This document shows, one piece after another, positions 13,282 through 14,120 of a DNA stretch of 14,120 bases. The stretch is from contig JBJHBH010000088.1 of the NCBI GenBank assembly GCA_050485365.1, forward strand, positions 1-14,120, read 5' to 3'. A program made the translations under genes and the position numbers. Within the stretch, counting starts at the first letter, position 1; every line of letters starts with the position of its first letter. This stretch comes from JARFUG01 sp050485365. GTDB taxonomy: Bacteria; Desulfobacterota; Desulfuromonadia; Desulfuromonadales; JACZKF01. The notes below the pieces were generated by a model. It was not told the DNA's origin. It was given only the letters and a program-made list of their open reading frames with translations, and ran no database searches.

Positions 13282-14120
13282 CGCGTCTCCCCCTTTTTGC
13301 CGCGCCGCAGGACCGATTCCGGAGGGCGCCCACCGGCGAACAGGAGTCCGAGGGTGACGGCGATGGCCGGCGTCAGCACCCCCTCGATCAGCAGAATCAG
13401 CCCTTTCTCCCACCCCGGCGGATATTCGAGCAGGTGCCGTCCGCCCATCGCCGCCGCCACGCCGACGAGCATGAAGAGGGCGAACCCCGAGCCGAGGGCG
13501 ACGCGCAGCGGCCACCCCAGCAGGTGCGGGATGGGGCGAACCCCCGCCAGAAGGAGCAGCACGAACCCCGAGGCGAGAACGGCCCCCCCCTGGAAGGCGC
13601 CGCCCGGCGCCGTCTCGCCCAGCCACAGGATGTAGCCCGCCACCAGGACGATCAGGGGGATGAGCAGGCGCACCAGCGCCATCAGCGACTCCCCCGGCGC
13701 GGGCATGGCGGGCTCTTCGGCCTCGCCGAGGGACCAGGCGCCCAGAATCGCCAGGAAGAGGACGGCGATCTCCAGCAGCGTATCCCAGGCCCGAAAGTTG
13801 AGCAGGACGGCGGTGACGGGGTTCTCGACGCCGCTTTGCGCCAGTTGGTCGTAGACCTGCGCCTTGAGACCCGCCGGCTCCGGCGGCAGCGACCACACCG
13901 CCCACCCCATCAGGGCGAAGAGCGCCAGGGCGGCGCCCGACAGGCAGAGCTTCATCCACGGCGCCCCCTCCTCGGCGCCGTCCGATTCGTCGTCCCCGAA
14001 GCGCCCCAGGGCGACCAGGACGAGGGCCCCCGTGATCCCCGCCCCGATGGCGGCCTCGGCGAGCGCCACGTCGGGAGCCTTCAGGCGCACCCAGGCGAGC
14101 GCCATCAGCATCCAGTAGGT
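13278..14120 (-). CDS. MbhD-MbhE-MnhB fusion subunit of the antiporter (5' end beyond the window)
   Basis: The visible part is 280 codons, and the frame is still open at the right edge (Thr-Tyr-Trp before the first visible Met), so the true start is probably outside. Three modules follow one another. The first is an MbhD/DUF4040 end (KAPDVALAEAAIGAG, about residues 13-27 of the visible part). The second is an MbhE-like module with NPVTAVLLNFRAWDTLLE, about 98-115. The third is MnhB (GETAPGGAFQGGAVLASGF, about 167-185) with four membrane helices. MbhD and MbhE correspond to the C-terminal part of MrpA in Bacillus-type Mrp. The fusion thus joins the MrpA tail to MrpB without the large NuoL-like MrpA body, whose role the downstream D-like proteins may take. 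Genes for subunits E, F and G are expected just upstream of the window edge. Confidence 0.9.
   Translation of the reverse strand, partial: TYWMLMALAWVRLKAPDVALAEAAIGAGITGALVLVALGRFGDDESDGAEEGAPWMKLCLSGAALALFALMGWAVWSLPPEPAGLKAQVYDQLAQSGVENPVTAVLLNFRAWDTLLEIAVLFLAILGAWSLGEAEEPAMPAPGESLMALVRLLIPLIVLVAGYILWLGETAPGGAFQGGAVLASGFVLLLLAGVRPIPHLLGWPLRVALGSGFALFMLVGVAAAMGGRHLLEYPPGWEKGLILLIEGVLTPAIAVTLGLLFAGGRPPESVLRRGKKGETR

Overview
The window has two parts with clearly different composition. From about 4110 to the right end it is GC-rich, tightly packed and all on the minus strand. From about 470 to 3872 it is an AT-richer accessory block that reads as an integron gene-cassette array, also pointing along the minus strand. 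The host looks like a high-GC Gram-negative proteobacterium. My guess is Desulfuromonadota, with an alkaliphilic or halophilic gammaproteobacterium as the alternative, but no taxonomic marker is present.

Cassette array (470-3872). Four complete cassettes each carry one uncharacterised gene: 3162-3839, 2467-3078, 1559-2368 and 561-1433. The stop codon of each gene lies inside the R'' box of an attC site. In every case the first bases of the cassette are the exact reverse complement of the R'' box at its end, as required for excised circular cassettes. The attC stems have bases unpaired on one arm only, typical of IntI-folded sites. The cassette genes have unknown functions: a two-helix membrane protein with a coiled coil, a protein with HNLRSAID and DKHK motifs, and two small proteins with a charged helical C-terminal part. 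A fifth, distal element begins at 469, but its far end is not recognisable and no gene in 1-463 is convincing.

Proximal end of the array (3872-4110). Upstream of the first cassette are a perfect TATAAT box, three direct copies of TTTATACAGAC, an 11-bp hairpin, and a 24-codon remnant that matches the C-terminus of an integron integrase and keeps the active-site tyrosine. The remnant is on the same strand as the cassettes. That points either to a decayed integron of the unusual co-oriented type or to a rearranged relic. No intact integrase is present, so the array is integrase-less here. The remnant stops where the host's rho-independent terminator (4112-4157) begins, which marks the island boundary.

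Core region, left block (4112-8055). This is a probable operon: mgtE (magnesium channel), a two-haem ferric-reductase/NADPH-oxidase-like flavocytochrome, an unlisted-size 30-residue membrane protein, and an MscS-type mechanosensitive channel, followed by the terminator. The theme is membrane ion handling and redox.

Core region, right block (8224-14120). This is the downstream part of an Mrp/Mnh-type multisubunit cation/proton antiporter operon: an MbhD-MbhE-MnhB fusion (open at the window edge), MnhC, and three consecutive MrpD/NuoL-M-N-like proton-channel subunits. Three of the junctions are ATGA overlaps and the fourth has a 2-nt gap, so the block is translationally coupled. The last D-type subunit lacks the TM5 glutamate that its two sisters keep.
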